Notes: generated from the sequence alone by a model not told the origin. A stretch of DNA of 34,214 nt from Clostridia bacterium (GCA_017465505.1 JAFTWB010000019.1:1-34214), one strand, 5' to 3'. Numbered from the stretch's first letter, positions 15,728-24,032 are shown. Numbers and translations: made by a program.

Positions 15728-16918
15728 ATGGCAAGATTTTTATTTACATCCGAATCAGTAAACGAAGGCCATCCCGACAAGGTTTGTGACCAGATTTCTG
15801 ACGCAGTTTTAGACGCTATTCTTGCTCAGGACGAAAACGCTCACGTTGCCTGTGAGGTTACCGCTACAACAGGTATGGTTAACATTATGGGCGAAATCAC
15901 AGCCAATGCCGAGGCTGATTTTGAGGCTATTGCAAGAGAAGTTATTGACGAAATCGGCTACAACAAGGAAGAGTACGGCTTCAGTGCCAAAACCTGCAAG
16001 GTTAATGTTTATATCGACGCTCAGTCTGCTGACATTGCTATGGGTGTTAACGAATCCTTGGAGCTTAAAGACGGCAAAGAGGACAGCGACAACCTCATTG
16101 GTGCAGGCGACCAGGGTATGATGTTTGGCTTTGCCTGCAACGAAACAAAAGAGCTTATGCCTATGCCTATTTCTCTCGCTCAGAAGCTGGCTTTAAAGCT
16201 TACAGAGGTAAGAAAAGACGGCACACTTTCCTATCTGCGACCTGACGGCAAAACTCAGGTTACCGTTGAATACGACGACGACAAGGTTGTAAGAATTGAC
16301 GCAGTGGTTGTTTCAACTCAGCACGACGAGGACGCTTCCTTAGAAACCATCCGCAAGGATATTATCGAGTATGTAATCAAGCCTGTTATCCCCGATGAGC
16401 TTATGGACGAGAACACAAAGATTTTTGTTAACCCCACAGGCAGATTTGTAATCGGCGGCCCTGTTGGCGACTCAGGTCTTACAGGCAGAAAGATTATTGT
16501 TGACACCTACGGCGGATATTCTCGTCACGGCGGCGGCGCTTTTTCAGGCAAAGACCCCACAAAGGTAGACAGAAGTGGTGCATACTACGCCCGTTACATT
16601 GCCAAGAACATTGTTAAGGCTGAGCTTGCTACAAAGTGCGAGGTTCAGCTTGCTTACGCTATCGGCGTTGCCGAGCCTGTTTCCGTGTTGGTTGAAACCT
16701 TCGGCACTGCAAAGGTGGATGAGGAGCTTCTCTCCAAGGCAGTTAGAAAGGTATTTGACTGCCGTCCCTCTGTAATTATCCGTGACCTTAACCTTACAAA
16801 GACAAAGTACCGTCCTCTTGCCGCATACGGCCATATGGGACGTGAAGAGTTGCCTGTTAAGTGGGAGCAGACAGACAGAGTAGAAGAGCTCAAGGCAGCA
16901 GTTGCTTCTCTTTCTTAA
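15728..16918 (+). CDS. metK: S-adenosylmethionine synthetase
   Basis: A 396-residue enzyme making SAM from methionine and ATP, of normal full length. Marks are [23 protein letters not shown] at the start, [10 protein letters not shown] (ATP site, about 126-135), the P-loop-like [16 protein letters not shown] and the final [14 protein letters not shown]. Start ATG at 15728 after AAAGGAAG. Expression is under the SAM-I riboswitch, a feedback loop on its product. The dCMP deaminase gene follows after only 3 bases. Confidence 0.98.
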   Translation: MARFLFTSESVNEGHPDKVCDQISDAVLDAILAQDENAHVACEVTATTGMVNIMGEITANAEADFEAIAREVIDEIGYNKEEYGFSAKTCKVNVYIDAQSADIAMGVNESLELKDGKEDSDNLIGAGDQGMMFGFACNETKELMPMPISLAQKLALKLTEVRKDGTLSYLRPDGKTQVTVEYDDDKVVRIDAVVVSTQHDEDASLETIRKDIIEYVIKPVIPDELMDENTKIFVNPTGRFVIGGPVGDSGLTGRKIIVDTYGGYSRHGGGAFSGKDPTKVDRSGAYYARYIAKNIVKAELATKCEVQLAYAIGVAEPVSVLVETFGTAKVDEELLSKAVRKVFDCRPSVIIRDLNLTKTKYRPLAAYGHMGREELPVKWEQTDRVEELKAAVASLS

Positions 16919-16921
16919 GCT

Positions 16922-17404
16922 ATGAAGAGAGAAAACTATTTAAGCTGGGACGAGTACTTTATGGGCATTGCACTTTTAGCTGCTCAGAGAAGCAAAGACC
17001 CCAACACACAGGTGGGTGCCTGTATCGTTTCAGAGGATAACATAATTATTTCCACAGGGTACAACGGTATGCCCAAGGGCTGCAGTGACGACGAGTACCC
17101 TTGGGAAAGAGAAGGCAGGGACACAAAGTATCCTTACGTTGTTCACGCAGAGCTTAACGCAATTTTAAATGCCCACGGCAGAAGCTTACAGGGCAGCAAG
17201 CTTTACGTTACCCTCTTTCCCTGCAACGAATGTGCCAAGGCGATTATCCAGAGCGGTGTAAAGGAGTTTTACTACCTTTCGGACAAATACGCCGACACTC
17301 CCTCTACCCTTGCCTCAAAAAGAATGATAGAGTCCGCAGGAGTTAAGTTCACTCAGCTTGACACCACCATCGACTCCATTACATTAAATTTTAAAATCAA
17401 CTGA
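16922..17404 (+). CDS. Deoxycytidylate (dCMP) deaminase
   Basis: A 160-residue zinc-dependent deaminase of the ComEB/dCMP deaminase family, converting dCMP to dUMP for thymidylate synthesis. The zinc and proton-shuttle motif is VVHAELNAI (HAE) and the second zinc motif FPCNECAKAI (PCxxC), with the N-terminal QRSKDPNTQVGACIV and GYNGMP substrate segments. The ATG lies 3 bases after the metK stop and has no clear AGGAGG of its own, so translation probably depends on metK. That places it under the SAM riboswitch, which is unusual for a nucleotide enzyme. A terminator follows. Confidence 0.93.
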   Translation: MKRENYLSWDEYFMGIALLAAQRSKDPNTQVGACIVSEDNIIISTGYNGMPKGCSDDEYPWEREGRDTKYPYVVHAELNAILNAHGRSLQGSKLYVTLFPCNECAKAIIQSGVKEFYYLSDKYADTPSTLASKRMIESAGVKFTQLDTTIDSITLNFKIN

Positions 17405-17412
17405 TAAGCAAA

Positions 17413-17447
17413 ACAGACTCAAAGCTATTGCCTTGGGTCTGTTTTTT
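17413..17447 (+). terminator. Terminator of the metK operon
   Basis: Stem ACAGACTCAA / TTGGGTCTGT (one wobble), 10-base loop, followed by TTTTT. Confidence 0.88.
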
Positions 17448-17453
17448 CGTATG

Positions 17454-17804
17454 TTAGTTTGTGTTTATGCCGAAAGAGATTGAAATAGCTTCGTTTACTT
17501 TGCTCATAGAAGCTTCGTCAACACTGCCCATTTTTTCTTTCAGCCTGCGTTTGTCGATGGTGCGTACCTGCTCTAAGAGCACCACACTGTCCTTGGAAAG
17601 CCCTGTTGTATCTGAATTTATGGCGATATGAGTTGGGATGTTTGCCTTTTGCTGACGGCTGGTAATAGCCGCCGCAATTACAGTGGGGCTGTACTTGTTG
17701 CCAACATCGTTCTGCACAATGAGCACAGGCCTCACCCCACCCTGTTCTGAGCCTACAACGGGACTTAAATCCGCATAAAATATATCTCCGCGTCTGACGT
17801 TCAT
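17454..17804 (-). CDS. MazF/PemK-family endoribonuclease toxin
   Basis: A 116-residue protein close to the chromosomal EndoA/NdoA type of MazF, a sequence-specific mRNA interferase. Diagnostic segments are the start [30 protein letters not shown], the [17 protein letters not shown] strand and [20 protein letters not shown] at 17804 with AGGAGT upstream. Usually a small ribbon-helix-helix or AbrB-type antitoxin gene lies just upstream; the 183 bases there hold no such ORF, only a terminator and AT-rich sequence, so the antitoxin is absent locally or encoded elsewhere. Its end converges on the metK operon terminator. Confidence 0.92.
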   Translation of the reverse strand: MNVRRGDIFYADLSPVVGSEQGGVRPVLIVQNDVGNKYSPTVIAAAITSRQQKANIPTHIAINSDTTGLSKDSVVLLEQVRTIDKRRLKEKMGSVDEASMSKVNEAISISFGINTN

Positions 17805-17920
17805 TTATTACACTCCTGAGTTTCATCTTACTGATATTTTTGCCACGGACAAAAATTTTTATTCCGCTTTACTATATTTTATTTGAAACTCAATTATGTG
17901 TGACAATATCAAGAGTGTAA

Positions 17921-17965
17921 AAATCAGCCGTCCGCCTCGTATATCTTGAGGCGAACGGCCTGTTT
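17921..17965 (-). terminator. Terminator after the dockerin protein genes
   Basis: Imperfect stem CCGTTCGCCTC / GAGGCGGACGG on the minus strand with a 9-base loop, followed by CTGATTTTT; the plus side also ends in TGTTTTA. Confidence 0.7.
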
Positions 17966-17987
17966 TAGTCTTACTTATAAATAAAAG

Positions 17988-18635
17988 CTATCCAACAACA
18001 TCACCATCATCAACCGGATAAAAAATATAATCGGGTTCAGCCCATAATATATCTACATTTGCCCTATAATCCAATGTTTTAATAGCATTTAATACGTTCT
18101 CTTCGCTGGGTGTTTCTAAATATAAGTAATATGCTGTAACTTTTATATTGTTAAACTCAGCATAAGTTTCGACAGATTCAAGATTTAACTCAGGAAAATC
18201 TTCTTTAGCATACTCAATACCTTTTATTTGTTTCACACCAACAACTATGCGGTTGTTTTTAAAACTATCTGATGTGTGAACGCTCTTTGAAAACTCATCC
18301 TGACTCGCCATTACAAGTTCTGTGCCGAAAAGTGGCGAGGCTTCGTATTTAGCAAGATATTTCTGGATTGCAGTGGCGTTTTTTACGGAGTAGCCTGTAC
18401 CATCGGGGTCGGCAAGATATCTCTGCACCGCTGTTACATAAGTAACCTTTGCCAAGCCTTTCTGAATCAGGGTGGCGTCCTTGATTGTAACATCACCGTC
18501 TAAATCTACGTCGCCGTAAATAAATTTTTCAGGCTGAACGTATCCGCTCTCTGCACTTGCCGAAATCAAGGAAGGAGAAGTAGCAATAGCAAAAGCGATA
18601 ACCAAAGAAATTAAACTACATATTACTCTTTTCAT
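17988..18635 (-). CDS. Secreted dockerin-type protein with subtilase-propeptide-like domain (paralog 2)
   Basis: A 215-residue protein with a signal peptide (about 1-28, cut near SASAES). Residues 40-95 hold two dockerin-like calcium repeats: DVDLDGDVTIKDATLIQKG and ADPDGTGYSVKNATAIQKY. The C-terminal domain (about 125-205) has NRIVVGVKQ, DFPELNLESVETY, YYLYLETPSEENVLNAIKTL and VDILWAEPDYIF. This is the pattern of subtilisin-type N-terminal propeptides / I9 domains (strand, hydrophobic core, paired helix, final AEPxYI), which fold and inhibit proteases. No protease domain follows. It lies 19 bases after its paralog, with AAAGGAGAT as binding site. The dockerin match is firm and the propeptide match moderate. 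A cohesin-bound protease inhibitor or a surface-attached adaptor is possible. Confidence 0.82.
   Translation of the reverse strand: MKRVICSLISLVIAFAIATSPSLISASAESGYVQPEKFIYGDVDLDGDVTIKDATLIQKGLAKVTYVTAVQRYLADPDGTGYSVKNATAIQKYLAKYEASPLFGTELVMASQDEFSKSVHTSDSFKNNRIVVGVKQIKGIEYAKEDFPELNLESVETYAEFNNIKVTAYYLYLETPSEENVLNAIKTLDYRANVDILWAEPDYIFYPVDDGDVVG
18309..18569. repeat. Direct repeat, copy in paralog 2
   Basis: 261 bases encoding the end of the signal peptide and both dockerin repeats. It matches 18943-19203 with about seven mismatches and no gaps. Confidence 0.9.
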
Positions 18636-18654
18636 AATATTCTATCTCCTTTTT

Positions 18655-19269
18655 CTAATCTTGAGTTTGTATAAAACTAGCAGAGGCAGATACCAAATCA
18701 ATATTAGCTCTATAATCCAAAGCTCTCAATGCCTCAATTATATTTTCTTTTCCAGAGTTCTCTAAGTACAAATAATATCTGCTATCGTTATACTCGCACT
18801 TAACTACTTTGCTAAAGTTATACTCTGGAAAATCTTCTAAAGTATACTCTTGATTACTACCTGCTTTTACACGAACTATAATTTCATCCAATACATAATC
18901 ACTATCTGTGGACACACCGCTTGAAAATTTATTTTCCGTTGTCATTACAAGTTCTGTGCCGAAAAGTGGTGAGGCTTCGTATTTAGCAAGAAATTTCTGG
19001 ATTGCAGTGGCGTTTTTTATGGAGTAGCCTGTACCCTCGGGGTCGGCAAGATATCTCTGCACCGCATTTACATAAGTAACCTTTGCCAAGCCTTTCTGAA
19101 TCAGGGTGGCGTCCTTGATTGTAACATCACCGTCTAAATCTACGTCGCCGTAAATAAATTTTTCAGGCTGAACGTATCCGCTCTCTGCACCTGCCGAAAT
19201 CAAAGAAACTCCTCCGAGAGTAAGAATCATAGCCAAGGCTAAGGATAAAATTTTAATGTATTTTTTCAT
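18655..19269 (-). CDS. Secreted dockerin-type protein with subtilase-propeptide-like domain (paralog 1)
   Basis: A 204-residue protein. I choose the ATG at 19269 (signal KKYIKILSLALAMILTLGG, GGAGG 7 bases upstream) over an in-frame ATG 14 codons earlier that has no binding site. After the signal peptide the dockerin half is almost identical to its neighbour. The C-terminal domain (DEIIVRVKAGSNQEYTLEDF; YYLYLENSGKENIIEALRAL; ANIDLVSASASFI) shares the same fold pattern but has diverged strongly, and the final AEPxYI is degraded to ASASFI. It is the first gene of the two-gene minus operon, divergent from padR. Confidence 0.82.
   Translation of the reverse strand: MKKYIKILSLALAMILTLGGVSLISAGAESGYVQPEKFIYGDVDLDGDVTIKDATLIQKGLAKVTYVNAVQRYLADPEGTGYSIKNATAIQKFLAKYEASPLFGTELVMTTENKFSSGVSTDSDYVLDEIIVRVKAGSNQEYTLEDFPEYNFSKVVKCEYNDSRYYLYLENSGKENIIEALRALDYRANIDLVSASASFIQTQD
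18943..19203. repeat. Direct repeat, copy in paralog 1
   Basis: Partner of 18309-18569. Identity stops at the border of the C-terminal domain. Confidence 0.9.
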
Positions 19270-19389
19270 AAGAAAACCTCCTGTGTGAACAATATATTTA
19301 TCGGGAAACACGCTTTATTCCCGTTTATACTTTGTTTTTGTTACTGTGCCATGGAAATCACACCTTTTTACAGATATAAGCCAATATTT

Positions 19390-19410
19390 ATATCGTCATA
19401 ATGACTATAT
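19390..19410. promoter_or_regulatory. Palindromic operator candidate between the dockerin operon and padR
   Basis: A 21-base near-perfect palindrome with arms ATAT-c-GTCAT and ATGAC-t-ATAT around a central A. It lies mid-way in the 267-base divergent spacer, about 120-125 bases from each start codon. The rest of the spacer is AT-rich with no other clear structure. Confidence 0.5.
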
Positions 19411-19488
19411 TTTTAAACATAAGCTTCTTTATCTGTATTATAAATCATTTAGTTGTTGTCTGTCAACTATATTTTGAAGAATAAAATA

Positions 19489-19517
19489 TTGATTTTTAGT
19501 AAATTTGCCTGTATAAT
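19489..19517 (+). promoter_or_regulatory. Promoter of padR
   Basis: TTGATT (19489-19494), 17-base spacer, TATAAT (19512-19517), 20 bases before the ATG. Confidence 0.78.
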
Positions 19518-19536
19518 AACAACAGGCGGTGAAAAT

Positions 19537-19887
19537 ATGAGTAAGAATTACTTTATGAGCGGAATTACCGACCTTCTTATCCTTGCTATTCTTGACAAGG
19601 GCGACAGATATATGTACGAAATTGTCAAGTGTATTTCTGATTTTTCAAAGGGAAAGCTGGACATTTCACAGAACACCATTTACACAGTTGCCTACAAGCT
19701 TGGAGACGACGGTAAAATCAGCGAATATTCAAAACTTGTTGGTAAAAGACGCACAAGGGTTTACTACCACCTTGAGCCCAAGGGGAAAGAATATCTTAAT
19801 GAGCTTATGGAAAATTTCTCGACTGTAACAGACGGAATTTTCAATCTGCTGAAAACATTGGACGAAGGGGATGATACCAATGCTTAA
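19537..19887 (+). CDS. PadR-family transcriptional regulator
   Basis: A 116-residue PadR winged-helix repressor: SGITDLLILAILDKGDRYMYEIVKCI opens the domain, SQNTIYTVAYKLGDDGKI is the recognition helix region, and RTRVYYHLEPKGKEYLNELMENF is the wing and dimer helix. The start is the ATG at 19537 after AGGCGGTGA; an upstream in-frame start overlaps the promoter. The next gene begins inside its last codons, so they form one operon. Small PadR proteins of this type usually control a neighbouring membrane protein or transporter. Confidence 0.92.
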   Translation: MSKNYFMSGITDLLILAILDKGDRYMYEIVKCISDFSKGKLDISQNTIYTVAYKLGDDGKISEYSKLVGKRRTRVYYHLEPKGKEYLNELMENFSTVTDGIFNLLKTLDEGDDTNA

Positions 19888-20260
19888 TATATGCAAGATA
19901 TATGTATCTCAAGTAAAAGCAATACTTCCTTTGTGGGGTAAAAAAGAAAAAGCTTTTGTGAAAAAGCTTCATAACGATTTATTTGATTATTGCGAAGATA
20001 ATAATGTAAACACTATTGAGGAGCTTTACAAAGGCTACGGTACTCCTCAGGAAATTGCATTTGAATACATAGCTTTAATGGAACCTGAAGTAATATCAAA
20101 ACGTATAAATACCGCTAAATATTTAAGAATATTGATTGTAACGGTTATTGTTTTATCGACTATTGCAACGTCTGTATTTTGTATGGGATTATTTCATGAG
20201 TATAAAGTGCAGACACGCCAAGAGGTAGTTGGAACGAATGTTATAATCGAAGAAAGTTAA
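19880..20260 (+). CDS. PadR-associated membrane protein (DUF1700/DUF6120-like)
   Basis: A 126-residue protein: a soluble N-terminal helical domain (KKLHNDLFDYCEDNN; YGTPQEIAFEYI), then one membrane helix (about 78-100) and a short tail. The GTPQEIAFEY motif and the PadR-then-membrane-protein order match the DUF1700/DUF6120 proteins that commonly follow padR in Clostridia; their function is unknown. I place the start at the ATG at 19880, 9 bases after GGGG; an in-frame ATG at 19871 is the alternative. It overlaps the padR end by 8 bases. Confidence 0.78.
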   Translation: MLNICKIYVSQVKAILPLWGKKEKAFVKKLHNDLFDYCEDNNVNTIEELYKGYGTPQEIAFEYIALMEPEVISKRINTAKYLRILIVTVIVLSTIATSVFCMGLFHEYKVQTRQEVVGTNVIIEES

Positions 20261-20277
20261 CACGAAGGAGAATATGG

Positions 20278-20476
20278 TATAAAAAAACAATACTAATTTC
20301 TTTAATCGCTGCTCTTATCAGTTGTGTAGTTTTTTGTTTTCCGGTAGGAGCAACTTCCACAACAGAAATTACCGTAGAGGTGCTTGACAACGGCAACGCA
20401 TAAACAGATATTTACTTCAAAGGATTATACAAGAACCGTAAACTTATATTGCAGCCCCTACGGTATTCTCTCTTAA
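20278..20476 (+). pseudogene. Decayed small secreted peptide gene
   Basis: After AAGGAG (20265-20270) an open frame reads KKTILISLIAALISCVVFCF, then PVGATSTTEITVEVLDNGNA and a stop at 20401. This looks like a signal peptide plus a short mature part. The codon at the expected start spacing is TAT (20278), not a start codon, and the nearby ATG (20274) runs into a stop after two codons. A second frame from 20399 (FTSKDYTRTVNLYCSPYGIL, stop at 20474) could be the displaced C-terminal part after a frameshift. Third gene of the padR operon, probably broken; a non-coding explanation remains possible. Confidence 0.45.
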
Positions 20477-20490
20477 ATTTTAACAATAAA

Positions 20491-20530
20491 AAAAAGAGCA
20501 CTCCGCTGACTTAATGGAGTGCTCTTTTTG
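20491..20530. terminator. Bidirectional terminator between the padR operon and clpC
   Basis: Stem AAAGAGCACTCC / GGAGTGCTCTTT with an 11-base loop, flanked by A and T runs, so it works on both strands. It ends clpC on the minus strand. Confidence 0.9.
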
Positions 20531-20533
20531 TGT

Positions 20534-22966
20534 TTATAGGGTATCAAAATTTACTTTTCCATCATTAAAATCGCAGAAAATTTTCTCTTTGCCCTGAAGC
20601 TCTCCGCTTAAGAGCTTTTCGCTGAGCTCGTCTTCTACTAAACTTCTCACTGCTCTGCGGATAGGACGAGCACCGTAAGCCTCGTCAAAGCCTTCGTCGG
20701 CAATTCGCTCAAGAACATTATCGGAAAACTCTATTTCAAAGCCCAGAGCCTTCACCCTCTTGGCGAGGTTACTGAGCATAAGAGCGGCAATTTCCTTGAC
20801 CTCGTCCTTTGTAAGCATTGTGAAAACAATAACGTCATCAATTCGGTTAAGAAACTCGGGTCTGAAAACATTTTTAAGCTCTGCCATAACAGTTTCCTTG
20901 ATGTTATCGTTCTTGCTCTCTGTCTTGGTGTCAAAGCCCATAGACTTGGCAGAATGTGTAATAAGCCTTGCACCAACGTTTGAGGTCATAATGATGATTG
21001 TATTTTTAAAGCTCACTGTACGGCCCTGAGAATCCGTAAGTCTGCCGTCTTCCAGAATCTGCAAAAGCATATTGAAAACATCGGGGTGAGCCTTTTCAAT
21101 TTCGTCAAAAAGGAGAACGGAATAGGGCTTGAGCCTTACCTTTTCAGTAAGCTGACCACCATCGTCGTACCCTACATAACCGGGAGGAGAGCCGATAAGC
21201 TTTGACACGGTGTGCTTTTCCATAAACTCGCTCATATCAAGGCGAATCATTGCGTTTTCGTCCCCAAACATCGCCTGAGCCAGAGCCTTTGTAAGCTCGG
21301 TTTTGCCTACACCCGTAGGACCCGAGAAGATGAAAGAGCCAATGGGACGGTTTTCTTCTTTAAGCCCTGCCCTGCCTCGTCTTATGGCTTTGGCAACAGC
21401 AGTGACTGCCTTGTCCTGACCGATAACCCGCTTGTGAAGCTCCTCCTCTAAATTAAGAAGTCTGAGGCCTTCCTCTTTTGTAAGCTCCTCCGAGGGCACA
21501 CCCGACCACTGAGAAACGGTCTTGGCAATGTCTTCTTTGGTTACAACCGCAGAGTTAAGCTTTGAGCTTGTCTTCCACTTCTCCTTTTCTTCACTGAGAA
21601 GTGTTGTGAGGTTTTTCTGCTTATCCCTCACCTTTGCCGCACGTTCAAAGTCCTGATTGCTCACTGCCTCTGCCTTTTCAATTTCAAGAGCGGCAATGTC
21701 ATCTTCCATACTCTTAAGATTCATAGGCGGAGTCTGCTCCTTGAGCCTTATGCGTGAGGCAGACTCGTCAATAAGGTCGATTGCCTTGTCGGGGAGATAT
21801 CTGTCGGCAATGTAACGGGTAGAAAGCTCCACCGCCGCCTCGATTGCTTCATCGGAAATTTTCACCTTATGATGGGCCTCGTATTTATCCCTGAGTCCTT
21901 TGAGGATTTCAACCGCCTCTTCTTTGGAAGGCTCAAGCACCTTCACAGGCTGAAATCTTCGCTCCAGAGCAGAGTCTTTCTCAATATACTTTCTGTATTC
22001 ACTAAGGGTGGTCGCACCAATTACCTGAAAGTCGCCTTTTGCCAGAGCAGGCTTTAAGATATTGGCGGCGTCTGCACTGCCTTCTGCCGAGCCTGCACCT
22101 ACAATTGTGTGAAGCTCATCAATAAAAAGGATGGTGTTTTTGTCCTTTGTGAGCTCATCCACAACGCCCTTGATTCTCTCTTCAAAGTCACCTCTGTACT
22201 TTGTGCCTGCAATCATTCCTGTTAAGTTAAGGCTGAAAACCTTCTTATCCCTGAGAAGCTCAGGCACTTCGCCCTGTGCGATTTTAAGAGCCAGCCCTTC
22301 GGCAACGGCAGTTTTGCCCACACCGGGCTCACCGATTAAAACAGGGTTATTCTTGGTTCGCCTTGAGAGGATTTCAATAACCCTGCGGATTTCGTTTTCT
22401 CTGCCGATAACAGGGTCAATCTCGCCTTTTGAAGCCGAAAGAGTCAAATCTCTGCCGAATTTTTCCAGAGTCTTGTTTTTGCTCTTTTCTCCTTTTGAGG
22501 CTTCGTGATTAAAGTCGGTGTCGGTTTCTTCACTTAAGTCCGCTCTCAAAGCGTTCATAACCGAGCCCGGCGAAACAGAAAGCTCTGTCATAAGCTTAAG
22601 AGCAAAAGAATCTTTCTCCGAAAGCAAAGCCATAAGCAGGTGTTCAGTGCCCACAAAGCTCTGACCCGACCTTGAAGAGATAATGACAGCAGTCTGCATT
22701 ACTCTCTTTGTGCGAGGGGTAAAATCCTGGGGAGTGAGAGAAGTCTGAGAGCCTGTGCCGATAAGATGAGCGATTTTCTCCTTAAGTGCCTCTGCACTGA
22801 GTCCGCACTCCTTAAGGGCGGTGGCGGCTACTCCTGATTCCTGCTCTAAAAGTCCCGTTAAAAGGTGCTCTGTGCCGATATAGGTGTGACCAAGCTCAAC
22901 GGCACACTCTATGGCTAAATTCATTGCTTCGTTTGCTTTCTGGGTAAATCCTTTAAAATTAAACAT
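20534..22966 (-). CDS. clpC: ClpC-type AAA+ chaperone/unfoldase
   Basis: An 810-residue HSP100 protein that unfolds substrates, including arginine-phosphorylated proteins, for the ClpP protease. An N-terminal Clp repeat domain (about 1-145) is followed by AAA+ module 1 (Walker A GEPGVGKTAVAEG, Walker B ILFIDELHT), the middle UVR-containing coiled coil (about 410-460, DFERAAKVRDKQKNL) that defines ClpC against ClpA, and AAA+ module 2 (GPTGVGKTELTKALA; LLFDEIEKAHPDV). The C-terminal D2-small domain includes GARPIRRAVR. It is the last gene of the ctsR operon, starting 70 bases after the mcsB stop with GAAGG as binding site, and ends at a strong terminator. Confidence 0.97.
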   Translation of the reverse strand: MFNFKGFTQKANEAMNLAIECAVELGHTYIGTEHLLTGLLEQESGVAATALKECGLSAEALKEKIAHLIGTGSQTSLTPQDFTPRTKRVMQTAVIISSRSGQSFVGTEHLLMALLSEKDSFALKLMTELSVSPGSVMNALRADLSEETDTDFNHEASKGEKSKNKTLEKFGRDLTLSASKGEIDPVIGRENEIRRVIEILSRRTKNNPVLIGEPGVGKTAVAEGLALKIAQGEVPELLRDKKVFSLNLTGMIAGTKYRGDFEERIKGVVDELTKDKNTILFIDELHTIVGAGSAEGSADAANILKPALAKGDFQVIGATTLSEYRKYIEKDSALERRFQPVKVLEPSKEEAVEILKGLRDKYEAHHKVKISDEAIEAAVELSTRYIADRYLPDKAIDLIDESASRIRLKEQTPPMNLKSMEDDIAALEIEKAEAVSNQDFERAAKVRDKQKNLTTLLSEEKEKWKTSSKLNSAVVTKEDIAKTVSQWSGVPSEELTKEEGLRLLNLEEELHKRVIGQDKAVTAVAKAIRRGRAGLKEENRPIGSFIFSGPTGVGKTELTKALAQAMFGDENAMIRLDMSEFMEKHTVSKLIGSPPGYVGYDDGGQLTEKVRLKPYSVLLFDEIEKAHPDVFNMLLQILEDGRLTDSQGRTVSFKNTIIIMTSNVGARLITHSAKSMGFDTKTESKNDNIKETVMAELKNVFRPEFLNRIDDVIVFTMLTKDEVKEIAALMLSNLAKRVKALGFEIEFSDNVLERIADEGFDEAYGARPIRRAVRSLVEDELSEKLLSGELQGKEKIFCDFNDGKVNFDTL

Positions 22967-23036
22967 ATACCTTCAGTCCCTTCCTATTTTTCTATATACC
23001 TTCCAAAATCTATAAATAACTTCCAAATTTCCCAAA

Positions 23037-24032
23037 TCAGCGAGGTCTTAGCTCGCTTCGTATAATCTCAGCCCTTACTCTGTCCCTTTCTTCCGGGGAG
23101 AGCCTTGTACCCTTTAGCCTCATAAGGCTGGCAGGCTGAATTTTCAGCATAAGGCTGTCAACCGTGGCAAGGTCAACACCCTCAATAAGTCCTTCGCAAA
23201 TACCCATACGAAGATTTGAAAGAAGCCTTACCGCTTCCTTGTGGTTAATAAGTCTTGCGGTAATGAGGATACCGTAGCTTCTGCCGATTTTGTCCTGATA
23301 CTCAAAGCTCTGCATCATACTTTCTCTGGTTTTAAGCTCAGAGTTTACAAGCTGCTCGGTAATGCTTCTGAGGTTTTCCACCGCTGATTTTTCGCTGATA
23401 CCCAAAGACACCTGATTGCTTATCTGATACATTGCTCCAACAGATTCCGTGTCCTCGCCGTAAGCACCTCTGATAACCAGTCCAAGCTTTGAAAGGTTGG
23501 CGGCGATTCGGGCAACGGTGCGGCTTTCCTTAAGTGCCGGCAGATGTAGCATAACGCTGGCTCGCATTGCAGTACCTAAGTTTGTGGGACACTGAGTGAG
23601 ATAACCAAGCCTTTTGTCAAAGGCAAAATGAAGCTTTTTATCAAGCTCTGTGTCAAGCCTGTCGGCAATTTCATAGGCTTTTTCAAGCTCAAAGCCGTCT
23701 ATAATTACCTGAATACGCAGGTGGTCTTCTTCACCCACCATAATGCTGATTTCTTCATTTTCGGTGGTTATGAGAAGCTTTTTGCTGTCGGGAGCGGCAA
23801 ACTCGGGGCTGATGAGATGACGCTCCACCATAGCAACTCGGTCAAACTCGCTGAGGTCTTCCATTTTCACCGCCATAAACTTATAGCCGCAAAAATCCTT
23901 GCCGCACATTACCTCTCTCACCTTCTCTGCGATTTCTTCGCCCTGAGAGGTGCTCATTCGGTTTGGGAAAGGGTAATCTCTTAAATTTCTGGCAAGACGG
24001 ACACGGGAAGAAATAATTACTGCGTCGCTCAT
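23037..24032 (-). CDS. mcsB: Protein arginine kinase McsB
   Basis: A 331-residue kinase of the ATP:guanido phosphotransferase family that phosphorylates arginines on proteins, marking them for ClpC-ClpP and inactivating CtsR. Visible marks are SSRVRLARNLRDYPFPNRM at the N-terminus, GEEDHLRIQVI (catalytic core), LGYLTQCPTNLGTAMRASVMLHLP and the C-terminal RGAYGED loop. It is somewhat shorter than the Bacillus protein (about 363). Its ATG overlaps the mcsA stop by four bases, so translation is coupled to its activator McsA. Confidence 0.95.
   Translation of the reverse strand: MSDAVIISSRVRLARNLRDYPFPNRMSTSQGEEIAEKVREVMCGKDFCGYKFMAVKMEDLSEFDRVAMVERHLISPEFAAPDSKKLLITTENEEISIMVGEEDHLRIQVIIDGFELEKAYEIADRLDTELDKKLHFAFDKRLGYLTQCPTNLGTAMRASVMLHLPALKESRTVARIAANLSKLGLVIRGAYGEDTESVGAMYQISNQVSLGISEKSAVENLRSITEQLVNSELKTRESMMQSFEYQDKIGRSYGILITARLINHKEAVRLLSNLRMGICEGLIEGVDLATVDSLMLKIQPASLMRLKGTRLSPEERDRVRAEIIRSELRPR

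Noticed and set aside
17518-17826. Overlapping ORF around mazF as an antitoxin
   Set aside because: It shares the mazF DNA in another frame and has an Arg/Cys-rich composition typical of a shadow ORF.
17988-19269. Cellulosome enzyme cluster
   Set aside because: The dockerin-like repeats are present but no catalytic or cohesin domain is seen; a cellulosome is not supported by these two genes.
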